Shown one piece after another: positions 1-11,900 of a stretch of 64,000 nucleotides of DNA. The notes beneath the pieces were generated by a model. The model worked only from the letters and a program-made list of their open reading frames with translations, was not told the DNA's origin and ran no database searches. The position numbers were made by a program, and so were the translations under genes. Source of the DNA: Bolinopsis microptera (Eukaryota > Ctenophora > Tentaculata > Lobata > Bolinopsidae). The stretch is taken from contig NC_087072.1 in assembly GCF_026151205.1 (NCBI RefSeq), positions 20,364,103-20,428,102 of the forward strand, written 5' to 3'. Every line of letters starts with the position of its first letter. Positions within the stretch are counted from its first letter, which is position 1.

Positions 1-2354
1 ATGGCAGAAAGAGGTAACATGATATTATATTTTGATCAAAAATGTATCTGTATTCTGTAGTTTCATTAAACTATTTAGAGATGGAACAAAAAATTTATTT
101 AGAGAGGAACAAAAAATGTACAGGTTCTGTGTCCTGACTGGTATGACTGGCATCAAGCAGTCAACCAGCATATTAATAGCATTTTAACTGTTTCCATATA
201 ATATTGGCTATAATGTTCATAAACATAGAGATTAGGCGGAATGACAGGCTGAGCGCCGCCCAATAACCAGCCACCTGCAGAAATACTACCTATCCGGGTC
301 TCGTCAACTTAGCATTTGATTGGAATACACTTTCATGCTACTACTCGTGCTTGTTTTGCAGCCCCTACAATTGTAGTCACCTGATAGGGCGACTGTGCTT
401 CCTAGACCAAAGTATAATTTTCAAATTTTATACAAAATTTGTAGAATTTCTCCAAATGCCGTCCCCTGTAAATAAAGTATACCACTGAGAACAAGCTCAT
501 CCATCCATAATCTTACAAGTTACTGCAAACACCACGTTAAAAGATTGACATGATCATGCTTCTTTTAAGATTTTAGCTTGTGAATGCAGTGTAACGATCG
601 TATCAAACCTTCACATTGGTAAAGTGGACTGTAAAAGTGTAAAGATCGAATAAACTGTTTACGAATATTGGTCTCATCAATCTAAATCAGATTGAGATTG
701 TTTCACATATTTACAAATTGGACGTCGTGCATTATTGATTGTACAGAGCCACCTAGCAAAATAATTGGAGTAAACATCATGCACGCACAATAATAACGTT
801 TTATTAATCAAAGAACGATGTTTAAAAGAGACACCATGACCACACAACAATCCAACTTCTATAAAACTTTTCATTCTGTAAATTGACGTTTCATTCTGTG
901 ACAATTGCATTTAAAAAATTAAAATAGATGAGCAGTGATCACTATATGCTCAGAAAGATCGTGTGTTTATTGCATGGCAACTGTACCTGATTGAAAACTG
1001 GCAAGAAATCATAATTATATCGTCATTAACTCTTGACTTTAAATCAGCCAACACCATCTACTGCGGTTATAATAGTGGTTTAATTGTAAAAGAAAGTCTC
1101 AAGCTGTGGTTAATTTGACGTTTATGGCCACTAACCGACGTGATCGTGCTGAATGTTCGCAAGAAGATGAAACTCATTCCACTGTTATTTTTTAAACTTA
1201 AAACCAATTAGAAACCAAAGGAATGATAGAATCGATTTTCTCATTTTAAAGCCCTAAACTTTAAGTTTTTTTCGACCAGAGAAGCTGACGTCTTTTTTGG
1301 AAAAGCAACGAAAAGTGTCGGAGCGTGAGAAAGTGTACCGGAGTTACATGGAACGAGTTATAGAAAAGTCTGGAGAGTTCCAGGAGCTCAAAGATATATT
1401 AAGAAAGTAAGAGCTGATTATTCATGGTTTACTTTGGTAAAACTTTGTCGCAGAGTTGAACACAACGTGTTTAAAAATAGAAAAATTCCAAAATCGGTCG
1501 TCAACCTTTAAGTACCTACATTATTGAAATTTCACGCATTGATAGAAGACATTTCCTATCAGGCACGACACTCTGTCATCCAATCTGGGAGATATGATAG
1601 AAAAGTCCACAGTTATGACGGATAGGTTGGACTCGATGAAACAGGAGTACTACACCATGATAACGAAGAATGACGAGGCCACCATGAGATACACAAACAT
1701 CATTGCTGATCTTACGGTAAATAACTTAGAAGAAGATATCTTTATTTGATTAAAAACCAACGTGGGTTAAAATATTTAATTTGATGTCAAACTACACGTA
1801 TTTCGGGAACTACCAAGTTCCAATTAATGGGGAGGCAATGATGCAGCATCAAAAGTAAAATATCTAGACAACCCAAAATATCATCGACGTGTTTTCAACA
1901 CTATTCTTAAGCAGTTTTAATCTCAGTGGAGGAAAGAGACAGCGATGTCTAATCACCAGAAGTGGGAAAGTTTGTGGACGCATATCCAGAACACAGCCGC
2001 AAGGAACGTTCTGCTACTCGGCAGAGTCAAGATGGCAACTGAGAATATCTATGTTCAGATATACAAACAAAGGGGGATACCTGCAAAGGTTTGAGGATTG
2101 GACCTGAGCAGATATTATGCAAATTAATTTACACAGCAATAGTTTGAGACTAATATTATTGACGGTAATTACACTTAAAGTTTATCGATATTATACGAAC
2201 TATAACTCATTTTCAGGAAGCAGAAAGTGTCGACGATCAGTTGATAAAGATTAAAACGTACATCAAAGATTTAACCGACATAATAGTCGAGTCTTCAAAA
2301 CAAGAAAAGCAATCTAAAGAAGTATTTGATAGACTAGCAATGCCGGGAAAATAA
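1..2354 (+). CDS. CCDC42/CFAP73-like coiled-coil ciliary protein, 3' exons (5' end outside window)
   Basis: Five exons fit by splice site and phase: 1-13 (donor GT at 14), 1280-1406, 1563-1716, 1927-2088 and 2217-2354, with stop TAA at 2352-2354. The joined frame reads KLTSFLEKQRK, VYRSYMERVIEKSGEF and KHDTLSSNLGDMIEKS. It then reaches the family hallmark IQNTAARNVLLLGRVKMAT and a C-terminal QLIKIKTYIKDLTDI block. This matches the central and C-terminal coiled coil of the CCDC42 / CFAP73 (MIA2) family. CFAP73 is known to tether inner dynein arms in motile cilia, and CCDC42 acts in sperm flagella. The N-terminal half lies upstream of the window. The first 13 bases are called an exon only because their phase (one base) completes the next codon, so that piece is tentative. 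Which of the two paralogues it represents cannot be decided by eye. Confidence 0.8.
237..264 (+). repeat. Solo copy of a dispersed TIR-element motif
   Basis: The sequence GACAGGCTGAGCGCCGCC occurs here inside the first visible CCDC42-like intron. It recurs in the left arm of the element at 3867-4337 and, diverged, near 34917-34945. The upstream TGTTCATAA also resembles the TIR of the 3867 element. It is probably an end fragment of the same family. Confidence 0.5.
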
Positions 2355-3866
2355 TTTAACATTACAATTCCTATACTTGTCGAAAAATGAAGACGTAGGT
2401 CGAAACCTCGGTTTTGCTGGCTGTTGCTGAGGTTGTGGTCGGAGTTTAAAACAAGCACTAAAAACGAGTCGTTAATTCAACCAGATAATCCACGATACTA
2501 TCCGTTTCTTGAGGCTTTCGAAAAGCGAGCACTTGCATATTCGATTAATATTATGTGCTTACTTTCAAGTTTTTAATCTCAAGTTATTAAGTAGATAACA
2601 TTATTTTCAACCTCTTTTCTCAACTACAAGCTGAGTGGCGTTATTAATTTAATTTCAGTCAATGGCTTTCAGTTAAAAGATTTGTGTCCAGTATAATAAT
2701 GACACTTGCGATATCGCTTAGATTCAATTAACTAAAAATGTATGAGAAACTTGATTTTATTTAAAGTTTAACACCAATACACCTGTTTACTTTTAACAAA
2801 TATCACAAAAGGACTTATTACTTCGATCGATGTACAAAATTTATTCAGTTGAAGTTGACCGTAATCCCTATAACTGGTGTTGATTTGTGGCTTTGTCAAT
2901 TATTATCGATATAAATATGCTATGGCCAATCAACAGTTTGATAATTCCCTTGATCTTGGAGTATTTACAGAGCCAAATAATGACATCACTTCTACACCAA
3001 TACCATCATCCACACCATTGTGATCACGAGGGTTACGAGGGTACATCTATGCAGACTAATCTATTATCCCTACTATCCCTCTATATCCCATTCATAATTA
3101 GATGACAAAGCTGATATCCTGTCTGATCTCTCAAAATCCTGCTAAGTGCCACCATTAGCCCAGCACCACTAAGTGCTGCAATATATCGTCCTCAACCATC
3201 GTATACCAATAACACTACAGAGTGAGCCAATCGTGTTTATACAGAATAGTCCGAGTCAGAGCTAGGTTGCTTCAGTATTCATTATACCTCCGCACTATAT
3301 TGAGGACAATATTTCCCCTGCAGTATGAGGTTTTCCATGCTTGAGTCGGGACGCTCCTATGGAAACGACGACTAAAGATCAGCTTGACCATTAGTCCTAT
3401 ATATTTTCAAACACTTTAAATGTGTACTCGTTATTAGTGCAGAATAAAATTTAACAAGATAGGAATAATGGATTCATAAGGGCATAATCGCATTGTTCTT
3501 GTTCGTTTTTCAGCATGCAACGCGACGGATCAATTGTTAATTTGTTTCAATTTTTAGTATTAAAGTAAGTATTAAAATAATAAATAAATCAATCGTATTA
3601 AACTTAAAATTAAAGATATATCTAACGTCAAAATATTATGCCGCCAGGTTTTTGTGCGAGTCCCTGTTTTATTTTGCTTCATACAGAAAACGTTTACTAA
3701 AAGATTTTTGACTTAAGCATTTCAACTATAGTCCTCAATTCACTAGTTCTAAATTAATATTAGAAGTTAATGTCATGTTGAACTTTAAACAAATGAAATT
3801 TTTGGTGTGATCAAATAAAATAGTAAGCAGATCCTAGATTACATCTCACAACATCGTTTCTTTATT
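2355..3866. other. Intergenic, AT-rich, no gene recognised
   Basis: Non-coding DNA downstream of the CCDC42-like stop. Short open frames here have no codon structure, splice context or recognisable motif. Confidence 0.6.
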
Positions 3867-4337
3867 TTACCTGGGGACTTCAGGCCTTTGTGTTCATAAG
3901 CACAATTGTAAAAATTCAAGATTGAAGATATGGCCGCCGAATGACAGGCTGAGCGCCGCCAAGTAATTTTTTATTTTGGGATTACTCTAAATTGTAGTTA
4001 ATTGTCATCGCATGTATTGTTTTTGTATATTAGAGCTTTAGCCACATGGGTAGGTTGGTCTTAAATTTAATCGCACAGTACAGCGGAATACAAAGAGATA
4101 AGAAATTTGACTCGCTCCTATGAAATGAACACCGAAAATAGTTCAATCCAATAAACACTGAAGCAGGTGCGGACAATTTACAAAATTCTATAATGAAATT
4201 GAATTTGTATTGTGGACGGATCTTGTTCTACAGATTTGCTATTTTAATATTTTGATTGGGCGGGGCTCCGCCTGTCATTCCGCCATATCTTCAATTGGTG
4301 TTTTATATGAACACAAAAGCCTGAGGTCTCCAGATAA
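3867..4337. mobile_element. Non-autonomous TIR element (MITE-like), about 470 bp
   Basis: The two ends are imperfect inverted repeats of about 85-100 bp. The left arm starts TTACCTGGGGACTTCAGGC. The right arm, read on the minus strand, starts TTATCTGGAGACCTCAGGC. Both continue through TTTGTGTTCATA, ATTGAAGATATGG and GAATGACAGGC to a GC-rich inner edge (GCGCCGCC / GCCCCGCC). The core of about 250 bp is AT-rich and non-coding. No transposase is present and I could not fix a target-site duplication, so the superfamily is open. Confidence 0.7.
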
Positions 4338-5576
4338 GACCATTTGACTATTTGGACCAGGTTAAGCTGACATGGTTGCCAATCAAATTTATATATTTGA
4401 TGATGATTTTTTATTCGATATTTTACGGTACTTTTAAAAATCTACAATTAAGTTTTATGATGAACATTTCCGTATCACGGTCGAAATATTACATTATCGA
4501 ATTCTTAAGTCACCGATTCAGCAAACCAGAATAAACAGTTTTGCTTTTGAGTTCAAGTTCAAGTAAACTTTATCAAACTTTGGCATGGCCCTTTTAATGT
4601 GATTTTACTTTTCAAAATAATTGATGAATCAGATTTATGCCTATACTCGTCCGTTGGAATACGACAGTATGTCGAGGTAAGGAATGAAATTATCCAAATA
4701 TTAAATAATCGACGCACAATTCACTCCGAAGTAATGATTTTATCACAAAGTGCCCGAGAACCTGCTAGGGTAATTCTCAAAGTCAAATATTCACGCTTCT
4801 ATGCACGCCTTTTGGTAATTTCATCCGGTATCTACAAACAAGGTCAGCCAGATTATAAGTTCAGATTTTCGATTTTGGTTCGAGTCTTTAGATTTGTGAC
4901 TATTGGAGTTGGACTATGCCGTTCGGTAGATCAAAAATCTGATTACATTGAACGTCTCTCATCTGAAACATAACTTTCCACTTCCAGAAGCTAAGTTTTC
5001 GACTTTTAGTGAATATTTGCCCAAATAAACAGCTAATTCTTATTTGACCAGGTCTTAACTCTTAAGACTTAAGACTGATAATTATCAATATGAATTAGTT
5101 GCCTATTCGAGCAATTCATTGGAAGTATCAAGAACTCTCTGGTTACCTTGCACCCTGATCATTTGTCATTTAACTTTTAACGAAGTACTCCTGCACTTCT
5201 AAAATGATAGAATTTAAATACATTTGAACGGCCATCTGGCGAATCTTTACACTAGATTCATGGAAATCTTTAGCATATTACAGCCACTTTTTAGAAAGTT
5301 ATTTTACCGTCAATCGAGATAAGGTACATTGGATAATCGGTGAGACTATTATAACTATAAGCTTGGTTTGTAATACTAATACTAATACTAATATTATTAT
5401 GAGTAGGACTAGTATTTGCATGATCAGTTTTGTTAATGCAAGCTGTTACCTGAATGGCTGCCATGATGCAGTTTTATTTAAATACACTTTGAGTGCTGAG
5501 TATTAGTATTACTGACAGCTATTTATACACACTCCACCAAGGTACAGCCAGCTTACTCCCTTTGAAGCTGATCCTT

Positions 5577-5860
5577 TTGGAATTTCTAATACGTTACGCA
5601 ATATCAGAGGTCGAATATAGTTCACTTATTCATCATCATTTATTATTTTGTTTACTGATACTCTGCTGGACTTGGTGAATTTTAAATACGTATTAAGGAA
5701 ATTTCAGAGCTTAAATATATTTGCTAATTCTTAATACTTTATTATTCATAATAATTAATAATATTTATGATAGTTTGTGATTTGCTTAGCTTCATTTTGT
5801 GGATTTATAATACGTTAAGCAATTTTGGGGGTCGAATCTATTTCATTTATTCAAGATAAC
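5577..5860. repeat. Degenerate direct repeat, two copies about 220 bp apart
   Basis: Copy one (from about 5577) and copy two (from about 5797) share TAATACGTTA(C/A)GCAAT, then a block around GGTCGAAT, then CATTTATTCA-like sequence. They look like an old local duplication. Confidence 0.45.
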
Positions 5861-6780
5861 TTATTATTCTCTGGCCTTTATTTTTCTATGCAGGGTCTCT
5901 CTTAAATGTTGTGCAATGTGCATAACTTTAAAGAGACAATGAGATTGAGACATCCAATTTTAAAATTGCCAAGCTTCGCAACTCAATAATCAATATTATA
6001 CCAAGTATTTGGCTTGCAACTTTTTATAAATCAATTGGGCCATAAAATATCTTGTTAGTAGCTCACATTTCACAGTTTCCTACGTTAACAGTACAATAAG
6101 TTATATCCAGTGAACACTGAACACGGTGAACAGCGACCTTCACTTTCACTTTCAGCTGGTCCCCGTACTAACTAACCTGATCTGTTGACTTGATACACTT
6201 TTCATCGAAAAATAGCTAAATAGTCTTTGTTTTCAAGTTTTATAACTGGGTTTGTAGTGGGTTGCTAGGCCACCAGAGGACTGCTAACTATCTGGCGACC
6301 ATTATGTTAAAGTAGTACTAACTCGAGTTAGAGCACCACTTCTGTTCGCATATGTTAGAATTAGCACTTCAGTTGAATTAGCTATAACATTTCTATTAAG
6401 TTTATTTATAGAGTAGTGATCCAGCTGAGAGAATATTAATTTATCACCGTCCTTTGTTTTCCACTTTGAGGCTCAATAATCTCAAGCAGAGCTCTGCAGA
6501 AGTTAAATTGCATGATATTCCGAGCTCCTTTTAACAATTTAATGTTGGTGATTCAAGAGCACAGGAACGTGTTCATTTATGATACTGTACATGGCATGTA
6601 CTGGATAGTGACAAGCATGGTCCGTTCTAAGTGGTTCATGACGTGAATTATTATTCGCCCTTTGATCGCTCCATTTAGGGGTCATAAGAGTAATTCTAGT
6701 CTATAGGACCGGACTGAGATGGGAGTAAGATTACGAATATTAGTAAGCTTTGTTCTTTTCCCTTAGTCCGACCTCACTGG

Positions 6781-6843
6781 TTTGCAACATTTACCATATA
6801 ACCAGTGGTAATTATATCAGTGGTATATGGTAAATATTGCAAA
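6781..6843. repeat. Inverted repeat / potential hairpin
   Basis: The left arm begins TTTGCAACATTTACCATATA. The minus-strand right arm reads TTTGCAATATTTACCATATA, a 20-base match with one mismatch, separated by about 20 bases. It lies about 290 bp upstream of the GPCR start. Confidence 0.6.
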
Positions 6844-7131
6844 TTCATTGCAACAGATCATCAACATGTGAACATGAGCGAGCACCAACTATCTTACTAT
6901 TGTAGTGGTGCAGCTTACATCTAAATTTGAATTCCTTTTAGTTACAGTTTTGGGTTATAATTATTTGTAGACTGTTTTCTAACAGTATGTGTAAGATGTG
7001 CAAACTCTTACGTTAAACCATTATTGAATCATTTCGATATAGAATTCAGTCTACGGAAACGATGCTAACCATAACATTTTTATCTCAAGTGGTTTTTAAA
7101 ATTTTACTTCTAATAGTACTACTCCAGATCC

Positions 7132-8301
7132 ATGGTACAAGATCAAGAAGAGGTCGAACATGGCCTGTGGACTGGAACACGTTCCCCAACACCATTCGAA
7201 CCTCTTTACAGCACTGGCTTTGACGCCACCATAGCCGTTCTGATCATCGCTTGTTTCTTGTGTGGCTCCGCGCTCAATGCAATCACCATGTTGTATTTTG
7301 GGAAGCTAGTTAGACGAGATATTTCAGTCAGGAGGGATAAAAGAACCTCCAAAAAGTTGCTCTACAACGGACTTTACTTCCTGAACTCCATCAACGATTT
7401 CCTGATTTGCTTCACCATTTTGCCAGTGTCAGTTAGCTTCTTGAAGGACAGAAACAAAGCCTGGTTCGGGAGCCAAACGTTCTGCACGATCTGGGGCGCA
7501 CTCTGGGAAATCCTGCCGTACCTCTCCATCATGTATGTAATGGTGTTGAGTCTAACCCGAACATTCCACCTTCTCCTCCCTCTCAGACATATCAGGCTGA
7601 GGATTGTAGCACTTATTTTGACTATCTACACCCTGTTCTGTGTCGGCAGATCCTTCATACCCGCCTTCACAAAACTCGGAGTATACACCTTTCATCCTGA
7701 CAGTGTCTACTGTTTTGAGTGGGCTAGACTACGTTACGGGTCTTATGTAAGGTTTGCGGAGTACAGTGACGTGATCCAGCTTGGAGTCCCGATACTACCC
7801 ATACTGACAGCCTGCATCATATCTACTGTCCTCATCTACAGTAGAGCCAGTAGGACAACCACCGCCACCGGTAGTAGAACCTCACAACTACAGAAACACG
7901 CCAGCAACACCATCATATTCTTTACACTCCTCTACATCGTGCTGAACATCCCGGTTGTGGTCCTCTGTGTGCTGTACACGATAGTGTTTGTGAACAATCA
8001 CGTGTATCACCGCGTGTTTAACACCCAGTTCCTGTACTGGTACTCCTGGAGCTGTGTCTATATCCTGGGGGTGGCCCTCAACGCTAACCTCAACCCTGTT
8101 ATCTATATCTGGAGGATGAACAACTTTAGGAGGTTTGTAGTGACTTTAGGAAGGGAAACTCCGGTTCCAGTGGTTAAATCGACTACGTATGCAAATAGAA
8201 GTTTTGCTGGAAACAGTTCGGGAAAGGGACGAGACATTCATATGACCAGAAGTGATCAAGATAATTTAGATCGGAGATCTTTTTCCAGTTCTAGGTTTTA
8301 G
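7132..8301 (+). CDS. Rhodopsin-like (class A) G-protein-coupled receptor, intronless
   Basis: The 389-residue single-exon frame has seven hydrophobic segments at roughly 32-56, 79-103, 116-141, 157-178, 213-237, 258-286 and 299-326. Class A hallmarks are visible: Asp89 in TM2 (SINDF), Cys118 at the top of TM3 with Cys194 in extracellular loop 2 as the likely disulfide, and NPVIY (321-325) in TM7. The usual (D/E)RY at the end of TM3 is replaced by LTRT (141-144). An Arg remains but the acidic partner is lost, which often changes basal activity. The short N-terminus has no obvious signal peptide, and the C-terminal tail is Ser/Arg-rich. The ligand cannot be inferred; single-exon orphan receptors like this are common in non-bilaterian animals. 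The ATG at 7132 is chosen because it precedes TM1 by about 30 residues, as is usual. Confidence 0.9.
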   Translation: MVQDQEEVEHGLWTGTRSPTPFEPLYSTGFDATIAVLIIACFLCGSALNAITMLYFGKLVRRDISVRRDKRTSKKLLYNGLYFLNSINDFLICFTILPVSVSFLKDRNKAWFGSQTFCTIWGALWEILPYLSIMYVMVLSLTRTFHLLLPLRHIRLRIVALILTIYTLFCVGRSFIPAFTKLGVYTFHPDSVYCFEWARLRYGSYVRFAEYSDVIQLGVPILPILTACIISTVLIYSRASRTTTATGSRTSQLQKHASNTIIFFTLLYIVLNIPVVVLCVLYTIVFVNNHVYHRVFNTQFLYWYSWSCVYILGVALNANLNPVIYIWRMNNFRRFVVTLGRETPVPVVKSTTYANRSFAGNSSGKGRDIHMTRSDQDNLDRRSFSSSRF

Positions 8302-8982
8302 TGATTTACATTTTAATTTTGAACAAAAGAAAATGCTGGAATAATAATTTTGAATCGAAATATTGACAATAAATTACAGCGCTGAATTCTATGTACATCT
8401 ACTACAAACGTTAAAAAACCAAAATGTGTGACTTAAATACAGATCTGAAAATAATCTCGCCAATGAATATGACATCAGTATCCCTGTGTAATAAGTAGAC
8501 TATCATTTCGATTTGGAATAATCTACTGCTTCTACCAGTATTCAAATAGTGTAATCTTATAATCGATCTAATGAACAGATTTGACCCTCCTATGACGAAG
8601 TGTGAGTGCAAAGCATATTTTATTTGTTTGCCGTATAATATGCTGCACACTGATGAAGTCAGACTATAAGTCCGAAGTCGGTCTATTTTCGGGGTAAAAG
8701 CATGCAGAAAATTATGTTTGCATCCTAAAGAAGGGCGGTCCAGCATAGGCCATCATGTTTATAACGATAACAATTAATGATTAAGTGTCCTTATTCCATT
8801 AAACTGTGAATATTTTCATTGAAAGCAGTTCTACTGCATATATTTATAAAACTCGATTATCAATGTTTCTGTTAATGTCGATGTTATCATACTATTGTTA
8901 AAATCCGAAGTGTCCCCTTCATTGGTAACCATATATGAGACTGCAAAAAGTGGCACTGTTCTGCAAAGGAGCTCTGGAGCTG
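8302..8982. other. Spacer between GPCR and LRRC27-like gene (tail-to-tail)
   Basis: The genes on either side are convergent, so this holds their 3' UTRs. I see no further coding exon. Confidence 0.55.
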
Positions 8983-11900
8983 CTAGTCTGCGGTTTCTCC
9001 AGTGAAGGCTCTAAATCGGTACTCCGTATTCAGTTGTCTCATCTCGTCATGAATATCCTGCGCCTGACGAAGAAGAGAAAATCAAGATGTATTCGTTTTT
9101 TAAAAAGAAAGCAACAATAAATGAAGTTGAGAATTAATACAAAATAGAAAATAATCATTTTAAAACCCACCAGTCACCACTCCCCCATTTTAAAAGGGCT
9201 GTCTGAGGTACCTGGTCGAGATTCAACTGTGCCTCGCTCCGCTTCTTCTTCTCCGAATTATGATACTCTTTAAGGCGGACAGCATGCTCTTTTATCTTAT
9301 TCCTCAGTTCTAGCTCCTTGTTGGTCATTGAGACCGCCTTTTGCTTCTGAAGAGTACAATTTGTCAGAATATAGATAAAAACTCGATACTATAATTTGTT
9401 TAACAGCGCTGATCTAAGATACCAACCTGAAAATATACAGGCAGATGATACTTACAATGGGCTTGATAGAGGCTAAGGTATGGTTTCTCTTCATCGGAAG
9501 AACTTGAGAATTGTCGTCCCTCGCTCCTGAAAATAATAATCAGATAATTGCAATCTTCAAGATCAGTCAGTCGATCTTAATGTTTATATTTCATGATAAG
9601 GTCACGATATCTGGCGAGAAACAAACTTTAAGAATACAGTTCAAAAGACAGTTCAAATGCGTGATATGGGCATCGGGCATAGAGTGGTCTGAAATTATGC
9701 GTTATGCGTGTATAAATTAATATGGTATACAGTAGTAGCAAAATGTAAATGTCCCAACAGGGAAGAGTATAAAATGCCAAAGTATAAACTCTAAAAAGCT
9801 TCAGTGATCTTCGGCAACTGCAGCCAGCAAATCAGCTGAGAATGTCCGCAATTCCAAGTCCCCAAAGTTGAATGAATCCAAATACTCCCAGTTTACAATG
9901 TGACATTGTACTTCACAATAATAGAAACAAAATAGGTGCACTTTAAATATTGGCTATCATGCACACAATACGTCACCACAATAATTGTGCTCTTGTTAAA
10001 CTTTTTTTCCTCATCTCCAACAGTTCAATCTGTTTTCTCTCGATTATTCTTCTCAGCTTCTTCAATTCTGGACCATTAGCATTGTTTATCTCGTAACACA
10101 GTCGTTGTTCACGAAGTTTCAGAGCTTCTATTTGGGTTGTGATATAGCCGATGATATGTTCCAAGTTAGTTTTGCTGGTAGCAGTCTTCTCAAGACGCTT
10201 CAACTTCAATTTCTTTTCACCTGACCTCTCACTTGACCTTGAGGATACTATTCTCGGGATAGTTTGGAGTCGAACGATATTTCAATAATACAATCAAAGT
10301 CAGTTAAATTGAAGAGTTTGATACAAAAAAATAAGGAGCTCACCTATACCAGATTTACGAGATTCGATTTGCCTTATTGACTGTTGCCGCCACATCTTCA
10401 ATGCATCCCTGTCCCTGATGAAAACACTGATTCAAAATACTGGAGTATTTTATTATCTTTTTATATATTTGTTATATATTAAGTCCAAAATAACAAGAGA
10501 AGTTCATCGCATATGCAATGGTGTTGTGAAATGCATTATCATGTTACTCGGAAGAATGGCCAATGCCACCTGTCTTGGGTTTCTACCCCAGCCAATAGGC
10601 TAAGGACCCTGAAGGTGGCCAAAGTGCGCTGAAATACCCGCATATACAAAACCCAGCACATAGAGACAATTAGACAAAACCCCAAAACAAAGCCAGCACG
10701 TGATAATTGTAAATGCCTCTGAAAACCAGGCGTTCAACATATTGACCGTACGTGGATGATGCGCAGACTCTAAGGATCAATGATGCAGCCACTGCGCGCA
10801 CCTGCAAGTTTTATAAACCGCGTGTATGGGCATTGAATTGTTGATTGTGGAGTGCTATGAAGTTGAATATCTAGAATCAGCTATCTTACAGCATACAGGG
10901 TGACAGATACTCAAGAAAAGATTTTACACACCGCATTCTTTGAACCATCATTTCTGTCCGACTATTCTCTTCCTTTCGTATCGCCTGCATTCGCTTTTCC
11001 TCGTAATCTTGAATTGCCTGCGAAATCTAACGTGCCAGATTAGTTTTCATAGATTTTGCGACCACTAACTGAACCAGATAAAAATAGTGACACACATGCA
11101 AGACTTGTCAACTTAATACACGATTGCTCACGAAGTTATCTGAATGTGGAGTAAAGTATGCATACTTTCTGTATGTAATGGTCGGAACGTCTCACTCTTT
11201 CAATTGGATTGGCTGATCTGAATTTTTTCCTCCGCTTTGGCATCTTTGGCTGAAATTTGGTTTTTTGAAATGTGATACACTTAAAGATAAGAATGATACA
11301 TGCTATATATCTAAATTTGATGAGTCACGTTTGTGACCAGACAAGCACGTTAAAAACGAAATCGTAAAAGTCAGTTTGCGTCCAGGAGCTTTACAGCAAA
11401 TAGACCAAATAATAAAGAACTTATAAAGATTGTTGCATCCCAATAACCTTGGATGTAATGAGCGTGTCACTTGCACTCCATCTAGTTTCTTTCTTGCGAG
11501 GTAACAGAGTGGCGGATCTAAAAATAGTTGATGCTAAAACAAAAGAACAATATTTCATGTTAATTTTAAATAAACATGAAATATTCTTCAATCTTTATGC
11601 AAGATAACATCCGGTAAGTGTAAGTCGATATTTACCACCTACAAGTTTGAGTCACATGAGGCTGTGTGCCTGTTTAATAAGCGGCACAAGAAAGTAGTAT
11701 TATATGTTTCTAGTATGCAATGAAACTAGCTTTTATCATAAAACAAAACAAACAAAGAATCATTCATCTATTTTACTGAAATATTTATATATATATTTAG
11801 GTATTTTCAGTAAAATAAAATAGTACACACAACACTGAAAATTTACGAAAGATTTTAGGATCATAAAAATCAAGAACCTCTGAGTCTAAATCCAAATATT

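Larger units (their letters stand above)
4338..7131. other. Intergenic region upstream of the GPCR; a few small repeats
   Basis: No gene recognised. It contains an AATACT microsatellite (about 5370-5396), a degenerate 220-bp-spaced direct repeat (5577-5640 and 5797-5860) and an inverted repeat at 6781-6843. The 124-codon open frame at 4599-4973 has no recognisable domain and is best treated as chance. A CCAG just before the GPCR ATG could be a 5'-UTR splice acceptor. Confidence 0.5.

Noticed and set aside
4599-4973. Plus-strand 124-codon frame
   Set aside because: No domain, coding composition or splice context; single frame in AT-rich DNA.
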